From JANLVJ01 sp031363945 (GTDB taxonomy: Bacteria > Bacteroidota > Bacteroidia > Sphingobacteriales > Sphingobacteriaceae): a stretch of DNA of 64,000 bases. Shown here piece after piece: positions 34,786-43,244 of this stretch. The stretch is taken from contig JANLVJ010000041.1 in NCBI GenBank assembly GCA_031363945.1, positions 1-64,000 on the forward strand, read 5' to 3'. Each line of letters begins with the position of its first letter. Within the stretch, counting starts at the first letter, position 1. Made by a program: the position numbers and the translations under genes. Under the pieces are notes generated by a model. That model saw only the letters and a program-made list of their open reading frames with translations, ran no database searches and was not told the origin of the DNA.

Positions 34786-35143
34786 TATTAGAAGAGAATA
34801 AATAAAGATAGTCTTTACATTTATTTATTTTGATTTAAGATAAATTTTAAAGTAGGGTGTGGAGCAAGGTCTCGGGCTGGTGAGAAAGAAATGAAGAAAA
34901 TGTAGTAAGCCATTGCAACTAAACAAAAGCTAGGTACTTTGAGAAATTGCTCCAGATACCGGACTAAGTATAAATGAAATTAACCTTCTTTAATGGCGAC
35001 ACACCATATTGACTATAAAATTAATGTAAAAATAGGAGTACCAGATATGCTGGTTAAAACAGAGGTTCTGATCATGAAGATAAGTTAAATCTATCTTTGA
35101 AAAATCAAAGCAGATTACCCTCGTTTAATCTTTACTTTTGTAC
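34786..35143. other. intergenic region before lipB
   Basis: About 350 AT-rich bases between the divergent yraN and lipB starts. One 31-codon open stretch (34993-35088, MATHHIDYKINVKIGVPDML ...) is protein-like but too short and unrecognised to call. At 35133-35140 TACTTTTG matches TAnnTTTG but lies only 3 bases before the lipB ATG; see findings. Confidence 0.5.
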
Positions 35144-35860
35144 ATGCCAAAGCTTAATATTCTTGACTGGGGGCTTATTTCATACAATGAGGCCCAGTTG
35201 CAGCAAGAAGAAATATTGAAAGGAATTGTTGATCAGAAACTCCTGAACAGAAATGCAATTCAATCAATTCAAAACAAATTACCTGAATCATACCTGATAT
35301 TTTGCCAGCACTCACCTGTTTATACCCTTGGAAATTCAGGTTCTAAAGAAAATTTATTGCTTGATGAAACTGAACTATCAGAACGGGGTATTGAATATTA
35401 TAGGATACGCCGGGGTGGGGATATTACTTTTCATGGCCCTGGGCAATTAGTCGGATATCCGATTCTTGACCTGGATCAGTTTTTTACTGATATACATAGA
35501 TACCTGCGATTACTCGAAGAAACCATAATCTTAACCCTGGATGACTTAGGTATCAGAGCGGGTAGAATCTCTGGGCTTACTGGCGTATGGGTAGGGTTTG
35601 AAGAGCCCGAATCAGCCCGAAAGATTTGTGCAATCGGAGTGCGCTGCAGTCGCTGGGTAACAATGCATGGATTCGCCTTGAATGCAAATACTGACCTCTC
35701 CTATTTCGAAAATATCATTCCCTGTGGAATAAAGGATAAAGCGGTAACCTCTATTGAAAAAGAACTGGGCCAAAAGATAGATTTACCAGTGGTGCAACAG
35801 GCTGTTATGAAAAACTTTCTTCATATTTTTGAATTACCTCAACGGCTTTTACTTAGTTAA
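35144..35860 (+). CDS. lipB: octanoyltransferase (lipoate biosynthesis)
   Basis: 238 aa from the ATG at 35144 (MPKLNILDWG); the TTG two codons earlier is less likely. LipB moves octanoyl from acyl carrier protein to the lipoyl domains of 2-oxoacid dehydrogenases and GcvH. Signatures: RRGGDITFHGPGQLVGYPIL, the catalytic Lys region RKICAIGVRCSRWVTMHGFA, and the catalytic Cys in NIIPCGIKDKAVTS. No lipA is next to it. Monocistronic. Confidence 0.95.
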   Translation: MPKLNILDWGLISYNEAQLQQEEILKGIVDQKLLNRNAIQSIQNKLPESYLIFCQHSPVYTLGNSGSKENLLLDETELSERGIEYYRIRRGGDITFHGPGQLVGYPILDLDQFFTDIHRYLRLLEETIILTLDDLGIRAGRISGLTGVWVGFEEPESARKICAIGVRCSRWVTMHGFALNANTDLSYFENIIPCGIKDKAVTSIEKELGQKIDLPVVQQAVMKNFLHIFELPQRLLLS

Positions 35861-36056
35861 TAATAAAGAGCATCTTCTCTGAACTTAAAAAAGCATAAGT
35901 AGTTCATAGCGTGTCCTGTGATTATTTATGTTGGGATGATTCTTCCCCCCATTGAATAGATTTTAAAATAGAACCTGAACTTTGCTTTAAAGTTTATTGA
36001 AATATAAAGGATTTTAATGTCCAAACCACCGGCCCTGCCAGGCGTACCATAAAAAA

Positions 36057-36083
36057 AGGCAGCCCCCGGTTAGGAAGCTGCCT
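36057..36083 (-). terminator. groES-groEL operon terminator
   Basis: Stem AGGCAGC / GCTGCCT with a 13-base loop; on the minus strand it is followed by TTTTTTT. It lies 21 bases after the groEL stop, in the right orientation. Confidence 0.88.
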
Positions 36084-36104
36084 CGTACAATATTGGTGAA
36101 TGAA

Positions 36105-37751
36105 TTACATCATTCCACCCATACCACCCATACCACCCTGGCCACCGCCATGAGAATGAGCAGCTTTATCATCTTCCTGCTCATCGGCTAAAACAACTTC
36201 AGTTGTTAAAAGCATACTTGCAATTGAAGCCGCATTTTCAAGCGCTACACGAGCAACTTTCTTTGGATCAATAACACCTGCAGAAATTAAGTTTTCATAC
36301 TTATCTGTGCGTGCATTGTAACCAAAATCAGCCTTTCCTTCACGTACTTTCTGAACAACAATTGAACCTTCACCACCAGCGTTATGAACAATCTGACGTA
36401 ATGGCTCTTCTAATGCTCTTCTTACGATCTGAATACCAGTATTCTCGTCCTCGTTAGCACCTTTAAGATTCTCAAGACTATCAATAGCACGGATATAAGC
36501 AACACCGCCACCAGCAACAATGCCTTCTTCAACCGCAGCACGGGTTGCATGAAGAGCATCGTCAACACGATCTTTCTTTTCTTTCATTTCTACTTCAGAA
36601 GCAGCACCAACATATAGAACAGCAACACCACCAGCTAACTTAGCCAGGCGTTCCTGTAATTTTTCTTTATCGTAATCAGAAGTTGTACTTTCAATCTGTG
36701 CCTTAATCTGGTTTACTCTTGAAGAGATAACAGTTTTTTCACCTGCACCATTGATGATTGTTGTATTGTCTTTATCAATAACAACTTTTTCAGCCTTACC
36801 GAGGTAAGTCATTTCAGCATTCTCAAGTTTGTAACCGCGCTCTTCAGAAATAACTGTACCACCTGTAAGGATAGCTATGTCTTCTAACATAGCCTTACGA
36901 CGATCACCAAAGCCCGGAGCCTTAACAGCGGCAACCTTTAAACGACCCTGTATTTTATTAACAACAAGTGTAGCTAATGCTTCTCCTTCTATATCTTCTG
37001 CAATGATCAATAATGGATGACCAGACTGAACCTGCTTCTCAAGAATTGGCAGCAATTCTTTCATTGAAGAAATTTTCTTCTCGTAAATCAGGATATCCGG
37101 AGTTTCAAGTTCGGTTTCCATCTTATCTGCATTTGTAACAAAATATGGAGAAAGGTAGCCTCTGTCGAACTGCATTCCTTCAACTACTTCAACAGTAGTT
37201 TCTGTACCCTTAGCCTCTTCAACGGTCATAACTCCTTCTTTCTTAACCTTATCCATTGCTTCTGCAATGAGCGATCCAATAACTTCATCATTGTTGGCAG
37301 AAACTGTTGCTACCTGCTTGATTTTATTGTTATCATCACCGACTGCAGTAGACTGCTGCTGAAGATTGGCAACAACAGCAATAACTGCTTTGTCAATTCC
37401 TCTCTTCAAATCCATTGGATTTGCACCAGCTGCAACGTTTTTTATTCCTGCAGTAACAATAGCCTGTGCAAGTACAGTTGCAGTTGTTGTTCCATCACCA
37501 GCAATATCAGCTGTTTTTGAAGCTACTTCTTTAACCATCTGAGCACCCATATTCTCAATAGGATCTTTCAGTTCAATTTCTTTGGCAACTGTAACACCAT
37601 CTTTCGTTATGGTTGGTGCACCAAATTTCTTATCTATAATTACATTTCTACCTTTTGGGCCGAGGGTTACACGAACAGCATTGGCAAGAATATCAACTCC
37701 TCTTTTCAGAGCATCTCTAGCTTCAATATTGTATTTAACTTGTTTTGACAT
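36105..37751 (-). CDS. groL: chaperonin GroEL
   Basis: 548 aa, standard length. It forms the 14-subunit folding chamber with GroES. Marks: N-terminal KQVKYNIEARDALKRGVDIL, ATP site DGTTTATVLAQAIV, signature AAVEEGIVAGGGVAYIRA, and the C-terminal GGM-rich tail (GGQGGMGGMGGMM). 52 bases after groES, with a palindrome between them. Confidence 0.98.
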   Translation of the reverse strand: MSKQVKYNIEARDALKRGVDILANAVRVTLGPKGRNVIIDKKFGAPTITKDGVTVAKEIELKDPIENMGAQMVKEVASKTADIAGDGTTTATVLAQAIVTAGIKNVAAGANPMDLKRGIDKAVIAVVANLQQQSTAVGDDNNKIKQVATVSANNDEVIGSLIAEAMDKVKKEGVMTVEEAKGTETTVEVVEGMQFDRGYLSPYFVTNADKMETELETPDILIYEKKISSMKELLPILEKQVQSGHPLLIIAEDIEGEALATLVVNKIQGRLKVAAVKAPGFGDRRKAMLEDIAILTGGTVISEERGYKLENAEMTYLGKAEKVVIDKDNTTIINGAGEKTVISSRVNQIKAQIESTTSDYDKEKLQERLAKLAGGVAVLYVGAASEVEMKEKKDRVDDALHATRAAVEEGIVAGGGVAYIRAIDSLENLKGANEDENTGIQIVRRALEEPLRQIVHNAGGEGSIVVQKVREGKADFGYNARTDKYENLISAGVIDPKKVARVALENAASIASMLLTTEVVLADEQEDDKAAHSHGGGQGGMGGMGGMM

Positions 37752-37786
37752 TGGTTATAGTTTTTGGTTATTGATTGTAAATAATG

Positions 37787-37804
37787 AACCTGAAATTTCA
37801 GGTT
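37787..37804. repeat. perfect palindrome between groES and groEL
   Basis: AACCTGAAATTTCAGGTT is a perfect 18-base palindrome that begins at the groES stop codon and lies 36 bases before the groEL ATG. As RNA it can form a short hairpin (at most six or seven pairs with a small loop); as DNA it could be a dimer site. It contains the same ACCTGA/TCAGGT arms found in three other intergenic spots. Confidence 0.7.
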
Positions 37805-38079
37805 TAAAGAATTGCGTATATATCAGACTCGCGCATGATTAATAATTCTTTTCCATCTACCGTAATTTCTGTACCGGCGTATTTGCCATATAAAACCTTA
37901 TCACCAACTTTAACAGTTGTTGGCTCGTCTTTTTTACCGGCGCCGACTGCAACAACAGTACCTTGAACAGGCTTTTCTTTTGCAGTGTCGGGAATAATTA
38001 TTCCACTGGCAGTTTTTTCTTCAGCAGCAGCGGCTTCAATTACCACTCTGTCTGCGATGGGCTTAATGTTTATTGACAT
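37804..38079 (-). CDS. groS: co-chaperonin GroES
   Basis: 91 aa. It caps the GroEL ring. Typical start INIKPIADRVVIEAAAAEEK, mobile loop TASGIIIPDTAKEKPVQGTV, and VGDKVLYGKYAGTEITVDGK ending in ILRESD-like LLIMRESDIYAIL. First gene of the operon. No CIRCE inverted repeat (TTAGCACTC-N9-GAGTGCTAA) is visible in the 219 bases upstream, so HrcA control is not indicated. Confidence 0.97.
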   Translation of the reverse strand: MSINIKPIADRVVIEAAAAEEKTASGIIIPDTAKEKPVQGTVVAVGAGKKDEPTTVKVGDKVLYGKYAGTEITVDGKELLIMRESDIYAIL

Positions 38080-38298
38080 AATTAGTACGGTTATTGATTT
38101 TAGTGAAATTAATTTTAAGATCCTGAACAGTTTTCATGCCAAGCATTAGAACAGCAATTTTTTTGACATATTTTCATTCAATAGCAATTTGAATTTAAAA
38201 ATCAGGCATAAAAAATGACATGCTGGCAGATAAATTTTTTGCAAATTACAGACACAACGAATCTGATTATGTTTCTGGGTTAATTCAAAATAAGGCTT

Positions 38299-38676
38299 TT
38301 ATTTTTTTGATGGGGCAGTATTAGCTGCACCTGGATTTGTTGGGGGAACAGCAGCCGGAGAAGATTTTTGAGCTCCATTAGCCGGTGGTAATGGTGCTGG
38401 TGAAGAAGTTGAATGATCAATTTGTGATTGTATAGCAGACTCTTCTATATTTTTTCCGGGAGAAAACACTTTCATACCAAGACAGATTACAAGTAGTGCT
38501 ATTGCAAGTCCCCATGTTGCCTGTTCTAGAAAATCACCTGTGCGCTTCACCCCCATGATCTGGTTAGAGGCACCAAAAGTTGAGGATAGTCCACCACCTT
38601 TAGGTTCCTGAATTAAAACTATCAGAATTAGAAATGCGCAGACCAGGATGGCAAGTACTGTTAAGAAGACGTACAT
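38299..38676 (-). CDS. secG: preprotein translocase subunit SecG
   Basis: 125 aa. Two transmembrane helices (VFLTVLAILVCAFLILIVLI and WGLAIALLVICLGMKVF) flanking the signature QEPKGGGLSSTFGASNQIMG. SecG assists SecYEG and SecA in export; secA itself is at the right end of the window. The C-terminal 50 residues are a Ser/Pro/Ala-rich tail (SSPAPLPPANGAQKSSPAAV), a Bacteroidota habit with no known role. Last gene of the miaB-lptE block. Confidence 0.93.
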   Translation of the reverse strand: MYVFLTVLAILVCAFLILIVLIQEPKGGGLSSTFGASNQIMGVKRTGDFLEQATWGLAIALLVICLGMKVFSPGKNIEESAIQSQIDHSTSSPAPLPPANGAQKSSPAAVPPTNPGAANTAPSKK

Positions 38677-38697
38677 GGTATAAGTTATAGTTTTATT

Positions 38698-39732
38698 TTA
38701 TTTATTGTCTGCAACCTCATTTTTGATTTTTTCGCGCAGGTCTGCAAAGTACGCGCTTTTATTTGGGAATTTCAAGCGTAAGTCATCATAAGCTTTTATT
38801 GCTTTTTCATATTGTTTTTGCTGGTAGTAAATTGCAGCCAGGGTTTCGGTAACAATACCCGCGTCTTTAGATGCGCGTTCAACCAGCATGTCAACATTAT
38901 CCTGATCATTCAAAGGATGATTTGGTTTAATATGCTGAGGGTCTTCTGTTAAAAATTGTTTAATCAGCTGATCTTCCTTTTTGTTCGGATCAAATTCAAT
39001 TACCCGCGAATTTTCTACTGAATCATTTACTGGTAGCACAAATATATTTGCCTGATAATGTTGCTCTAAGGGATCAGGTAAAACCGAAGTCATAATTACT
39101 TCAGATTGTGCTGAAACAGAATTAGCTGTATTTGTTGAATTTAGAAAGTACCCTTTTTGTGTTTTTTTAAGCCAATACAGAAAGGTTTTGCGAACCGGAG
39201 CTTCATCAGGTACCTTTCTATCAAGAACTGCCTTTTTAGCTGCCAAATGGGTGGTTTCGGGAACTATGGTGACAGGCTCCTGTTTAAAAAGACTTGAGAC
39301 AACAGCTACAGGAATTGAACTTTCAGTAACAGGAGCAGCACTTTCGTCAACAGGAGCAGTACTTCCGGAAGAATCAGTAACGCTTTTGGCAACAAAGCTA
39401 ACATGTCCTGATAGTTCATTTTTTTCTTTATCAGGGAGAGTAGATGATTCAATGGTTTCAGTTGCTTTTGGCTCTTGCGAATGCTTTTTACTTGGCAGAC
39501 CCATTAAATTAAACAGTACAATTCGATCAGGCGTATAAATAGCAGCGAGAGCGACTAGTGATTCTGAGTCGGCAAGCTGGTAAACCTTGGAATGACGTGC
39601 TATAGCAAGCCTTAATGACTGGCAATAAGGATAATTGCCAACCTGTTCACAAAGAAGCTGGTAATTTGCCTGGTCCTGATATTCGGGTGCTGCAATTAGG
39701 TTATTGATCTTTTCTTTAAAACTATCCATCAC
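38698..39732 (-). CDS. TPR-containing protein of the lptE-secG locus, function unknown
   Basis: 344 aa, no signal peptide or membrane segment. The N-terminal 80 residues form a conserved-looking helical domain (YQLLCEQVGNYPYCQSLRLA ... LAAIYTPDRIVLFNLM). Residues 85-250 are low-complexity Ser/Thr/Val/Glu-rich and probably disordered, with ESAAPVTESSIPV. The C-terminal 50 residues include a TPR-like helix pair (ETLAAIYYQQKQYEKAIKAY, DDLRLKFPNKSAYFADL). Its start overlaps the lptE stop by 4 bases. Position between lptE and secG suggests an envelope-biogenesis role, which is inference. Confidence 0.72.
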   Translation of the reverse strand: MMDSFKEKINNLIAAPEYQDQANYQLLCEQVGNYPYCQSLRLAIARHSKVYQLADSESLVALAAIYTPDRIVLFNLMGLPSKKHSQEPKATETIESSTLPDKEKNELSGHVSFVAKSVTDSSGSTAPVDESAAPVTESSIPVAVVSSLFKQEPVTIVPETTHLAAKKAVLDRKVPDEAPVRKTFLYWLKKTQKGYFLNSTNTANSVSAQSEVIMTSVLPDPLEQHYQANIFVLPVNDSVENSRVIEFDPNKKEDQLIKQFLTEDPQHIKPNHPLNDQDNVDMLVERASKDAGIVTETLAAIYYQQKQYEKAIKAYDDLRLKFPNKSAYFADLREKIKNEVADNK

Positions 39733-40250
39733 CAGTCTACAAATGCCTTGTTAAAAATTTTTTGTAATAATCTTTTATTTATATCATCATCAAGAGATTG
39801 CTCGACTTGCTGAAGACTTTGCCTTGCGTTGTCAAAATCTGAATAATCAGAAAAGGTACTTTCCCAATTCTTATTCTCTTTGACGTTTGTGAATTTTACG
39901 TTGATTGAAATTGTGAGCCTGGTTTGTTCAGAAGTGGTTTGTGAGTTTTGCCCCACCCCACCCGTAATGGCTACAGGCTGTACAGTATAATCTGTTATTG
40001 TACCTTCAAATATAATATCTGCAATAGCAGGGTCCCGCACATAGCTTAAACTTGTTCCATTAATTACCTGAGTTTTTAATCCCTCAGTTAATTTCTGACT
40101 CAGATTAGGAACCACCAGCCTGGCATTATTTTCAAATTGACTAACTGCTACGGTTTTAACCTCTGGTGAAACTGAAGCTCCAGAGAATTTATAGATACCG
40201 CATGAACTAAGTAAGAAGAGAAAAGTCACTAGCAAAACATGCTGTTTCAT
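39729..40250 (-). CDS. lptE: LptE-like outer-membrane assembly lipoprotein
   Basis: 173 aa. Signal ending in the lipobox LLSSC (Cys near 17), then CGIYKFSGASVSPEVKTVAV and NLSQKLTEGLKTQVINGTSL, and ADIIFEGTITDYTVQPVAIT, which are LptE hallmarks. LptE is the plug of LptD for lipopolysaccharide insertion in the outer membrane. Symbol assigned by motif and by the conserved miaB-activator-lptE-TPR-secG order. Confidence 0.85.
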   Translation of the reverse strand: MKQHVLLVTFLFLLSSCGIYKFSGASVSPEVKTVAVSQFENNARLVVPNLSQKLTEGLKTQVINGTSLSYVRDPAIADIIFEGTITDYTVQPVAITGGVGQNSQTTSEQTRLTISINVKFTNVKENKNWESTFSDYSDFDNARQSLQQVEQSLDDDINKRLLQKIFNKAFVDW

Positions 40251-40321
40251 CCAGGTAAATTAGTTGTTAAAAGTTAACGAATCAAATAAGAGGCACGGGT
40301 AACTAAATTAAATAATTTGGC

Positions 40322-41551
40322 TTAAAGATTATATTCTTTGATTTTACGATAAAGGGTGCGTTCAGAAATTCCTAATTCGGCAGCTGCATTTTTACGCTTT
40401 CCTTTATGCTTTTTTAATGCCTTCCTGATTAATTCAGTTTCGTTTTCGCCTAAAGATAGCGTTTCTTCTACCTCCTCAGAATGGGTAGTACTGTAGTTTT
40501 GACCATTATAAATCGGTGTGTTTAACATAGGGTCAAAATTCAAAGCAGACTCATTATGCTGGGCTGGTTGAACATAATTGCTAAAAAGCTGAGGATGAAG
40601 CTCACCGTTTTGAATTCCGGCTTTCGGGTCTCTGACAATATCTGAAACAGCAGTCTTTAATTCAGAAATATCTTTTCGCATATCAAACAAGACTTTATAC
40701 AGAATATCGCGTTCTGAAAAATCTTGTTCTTTGGCATCTTGTTGAATACGCATTGGCAGATTCCTGTTTTTATCATAGGGTATATAATTCAGAATCGTTT
40801 GCCCACTTATATCACGCTCCTTTTCAAGAACCGCTATTTGTTCTGCTATATTTTTTAGTTGCCTGACATTACCCGGCCAGTCATAATTACTCAGCACCTG
40901 ACGGGCTTCGTCAGATAATTGCACCAGGGGGCTATGGTATTTATCAGCAAAGTCTGCAATAAACTTTCGAAATATGAGATAAATATCTTCCTTTCTTTCA
41001 CGAAGAGAAGGTATTTTAAGAGGAACTGTATTTAGTCGGTAATATAAATCTTCTCTGAATTTACCTTTCAAAACAGCTTCATAAACGTCTACATTGGTGG
41101 CTGCAATTATGCGTACGGCTGTTTTTTGAACTTTTGAAGAACCGACACGTAAGTACTCTCCGCTCTCAAGTACTCTTAGTAATCTTGCCTGGGTACCAAT
41201 TGGTAGCTCTGCTACCTCATCAAGAAAAATAGTGCCTCCGTTTACTACTTCAAAATAACCTTTTCGAGCCTCATGTGCTCCGGTAAAAGATCCCTTTTCA
41301 TGACCAAATAGCTCAGAATCAATAGTACCTTCTGGAATGGCCCCGCAATTTACAGCGATAAATGGTCCGTGTTTGCGTGTACTCATCTGGTGAATGATAT
41401 GGGAAAAGACTTCTTTTCCACTACCACTTTCACCTGTGATGAGTACAGATATATCTGTTGGTGCAACCTGCCTGGCAATCTCAATAGCCCGGTTCAGCAA
41501 GGCTGAATTACCAATAATACCAAAACGGTTCTTAATGTCTTGTGCGTCCAT
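40322..41551 (-). CDS. sigma-54-dependent transcriptional activator, Fis-type HTH, no receiver domain
   Basis: 409 aa. It starts directly with the AAA+ domain (FGIIGNSALLNRAIEIARQV). Walker A GESGSGKE, the sigma-54 contact loop GSFTGA in GHEKGSFTGAHEARKGYFEV, Walker B GGTIFLDEVAELP, and sensor/R-finger region RIIAATNVDVYEAVLKGKFR. A variable linker (residues 270-350) precedes a Fis HTH (KNAAAELGISERTLYRKIKE). Without an N-terminal sensor domain its signal input is unknown. It needs RpoN. It sits 51 bases after miaB and before lptE, an arrangement common in Bacteroidota. Confidence 0.93.
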   Translation of the reverse strand: MDAQDIKNRFGIIGNSALLNRAIEIARQVAPTDISVLITGESGSGKEVFSHIIHQMSTRKHGPFIAVNCGAIPEGTIDSELFGHEKGSFTGAHEARKGYFEVVNGGTIFLDEVAELPIGTQARLLRVLESGEYLRVGSSKVQKTAVRIIAATNVDVYEAVLKGKFREDLYYRLNTVPLKIPSLRERKEDIYLIFRKFIADFADKYHSPLVQLSDEARQVLSNYDWPGNVRQLKNIAEQIAVLEKERDISGQTILNYIPYDKNRNLPMRIQQDAKEQDFSERDILYKVLFDMRKDISELKTAVSDIVRDPKAGIQNGELHPQLFSNYVQPAQHNESALNFDPMLNTPIYNGQNYSTTHSEEVEETLSLGENETELIRKALKKHKGKRKNAAAELGISERTLYRKIKEYNL

Positions 41552-41602
41552 ATAATAATAAAAAGGCCATCAGAATGATAAACCTGTAGAATGGTAATAG
41601 AA

Positions 41603-43021
41603 TTAGCGAATAATAAAATCGGCAAGTAATGTGGCACTAGTACAATCTCGTATGATAACCCCGGCATATTGACCTGGTAGTATATTTCCTGGTGACGGAA
41701 AAACAACCATAGAATTATGGTCATTTCTACCTGACAGATCATTTGCCGATTTTTTTGAGGTTCCTTCAACAAGTACTGTATGAAATGTACCGATTTGCGA
41801 AAGTAAGCGGGCATGAGAATGCTTTTTTTGCAAGTCAATAATTTCTGTCAACCTCCGGCTTTTAATTTCCTCAGGAATATCATCTGCATAATTTTTTGCA
41901 GCCGGGGTTCCTGGACGCTCAGAATACTTGAACATATAAGCAAAGTTAAACCTCACTTCTTCCATGATGCTTAATGTTTCAGCATGATCTTCCTCTGTTT
42001 CAGAACAAAAACCTGTTATGGTATCAGTTGAAATGGCACATCCAGGAATTATTCTCCTGATTGCTGCCACTCTGTTCAAATACCATTCACGATCGTAAGT
42101 ACGGTTCATCATCTTCAAAATGCGTGAACTACCCGACTGTATCGGGAGATGTATGTATTTGCAAATATTTTCATGCGCTGCCATGACGTATAATACTTCA
42201 TCTGTTATATCTTTAGGATGAGAAGTACTGAACCGTATTCGCATTAGAGGGTCAACATTTGCCACCATTTCGAGCAAAGCAGCAAATGAAACATTGCCTT
42301 CAACTGATTCAAAGGAATAGGAGTCAACATTTTGCCCGAGTAGCACGATTTCTTTAAAATTATCAGCCGAAAGGGTTCTGACTTCTTCAACTATTGAAGT
42401 GGCATCTCTTGAACGTTCACGCCCCCTGGTGTACGGAACTACACAAAAGGAGCACATATTGTTACATCCCCGCATAATAGAAACATAGGCAGAAATACCA
42501 TTGCTGGCAAAGCGTAGAGGGCTTACATCAGCATACGTCTCTTCTCGGGATAATAGCACGTTGACTGCTTTCTGTCCGGTTCCTGCTTCTTCAAGCAGAC
42601 GTGGTAAATCACGGTAAGCGTCAGGTCCAACCACAAAATCAACTAATTTTTCCTCTTCAAGAAACTTTGCCTTAAGGCGTTCTGCCATACACCCAAGTAC
42701 CCCAACCAGCAATGAAGGTTTTTTAATCTTCGAACTCCTGAAATCAGTAAGACGTTTTCTCACCCTTAGCTCGGCATTTTCCCGAATTGAGCAGGTATTT
42801 ATGAGAATCACATCAGCTTGACCAGAATCGGTGGTTATGCTAAAGCCTTCTTTTTGCAATATAGAGGCTACAATTTCAGAATCGGCAAAATTCATTGCAC
42901 AACCATAGCTTTCTATAAATAGCTTCCGTTCACCTGAATCATTGTCGGTTACTGCAACATAAAACGTTTCTCCCTGCCTATCCTCTTTAAGTAATTGTTG
43001 TTGCTCTTTCACGCTAATCAT
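41603..43021 (-). CDS. miaB: tRNA-2-methylthio-N6-dimethylallyladenosine synthase MiaB
   Basis: 472 aa radical-SAM methylthiotransferase acting at A37 of tRNAs. N-terminal UPF0004 domain with three cluster cysteines (ESYGCAMNFADSEIV, LINTCSIRENA, GVLGCMAERL), the radical-SAM motif MRGCNNMCSFCVVPYTRGRE (CxxxCxxC), and a C-terminal TRAM domain (FHTVLVEGTSKKSANDLSGR). First gene of the block to secG. Divergent from the 43245 gene across 223 bases. Confidence 0.96.
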   Translation of the reverse strand: MISVKEQQQLLKEDRQGETFYVAVTDNDSGERKLFIESYGCAMNFADSEIVASILQKEGFSITTDSGQADVILINTCSIRENAELRVRKRLTDFRSSKIKKPSLLVGVLGCMAERLKAKFLEEEKLVDFVVGPDAYRDLPRLLEEAGTGQKAVNVLLSREETYADVSPLRFASNGISAYVSIMRGCNNMCSFCVVPYTRGRERSRDATSIVEEVRTLSADNFKEIVLLGQNVDSYSFESVEGNVSFAALLEMVANVDPLMRIRFSTSHPKDITDEVLYVMAAHENICKYIHLPIQSGSSRILKMMNRTYDREWYLNRVAAIRRIIPGCAISTDTITGFCSETEEDHAETLSIMEEVRFNFAYMFKYSERPGTPAAKNYADDIPEEIKSRRLTEIIDLQKKHSHARLLSQIGTFHTVLVEGTSKKSANDLSGRNDHNSMVVFPSPGNILPGQYAGVIIRDCTSATLLADFIIR

Positions 43022-43244
43022 ATTGCATTAAAGTGTAAAAATATAAAAATTAAATTAAATGACATTATGGCAGACCCGTTTCAGGCAACAAGATTTTATT
43101 TATTTTCGGAACTCTTTTAATGGGCTTCCGTACCACTAAAAACGACCTATAGTTCCGATATCAGGTTTTTAACCCTAAATTAGTCTAATGAAACTCTAAT
43201 GAAAACCGTGTGCAATTGTTCAACATTATTCGTAATTTTTATAC

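Noticed and set aside
34993..35088. 31-codon open frame before lipB
   Set aside because: Protein-like but unrecognised and short; no evidence for translation.
38080..38298. CIRCE element upstream of groES
   Set aside because: No TTAGCACTC/GAGTGCTAA inverted repeat found in this interval.
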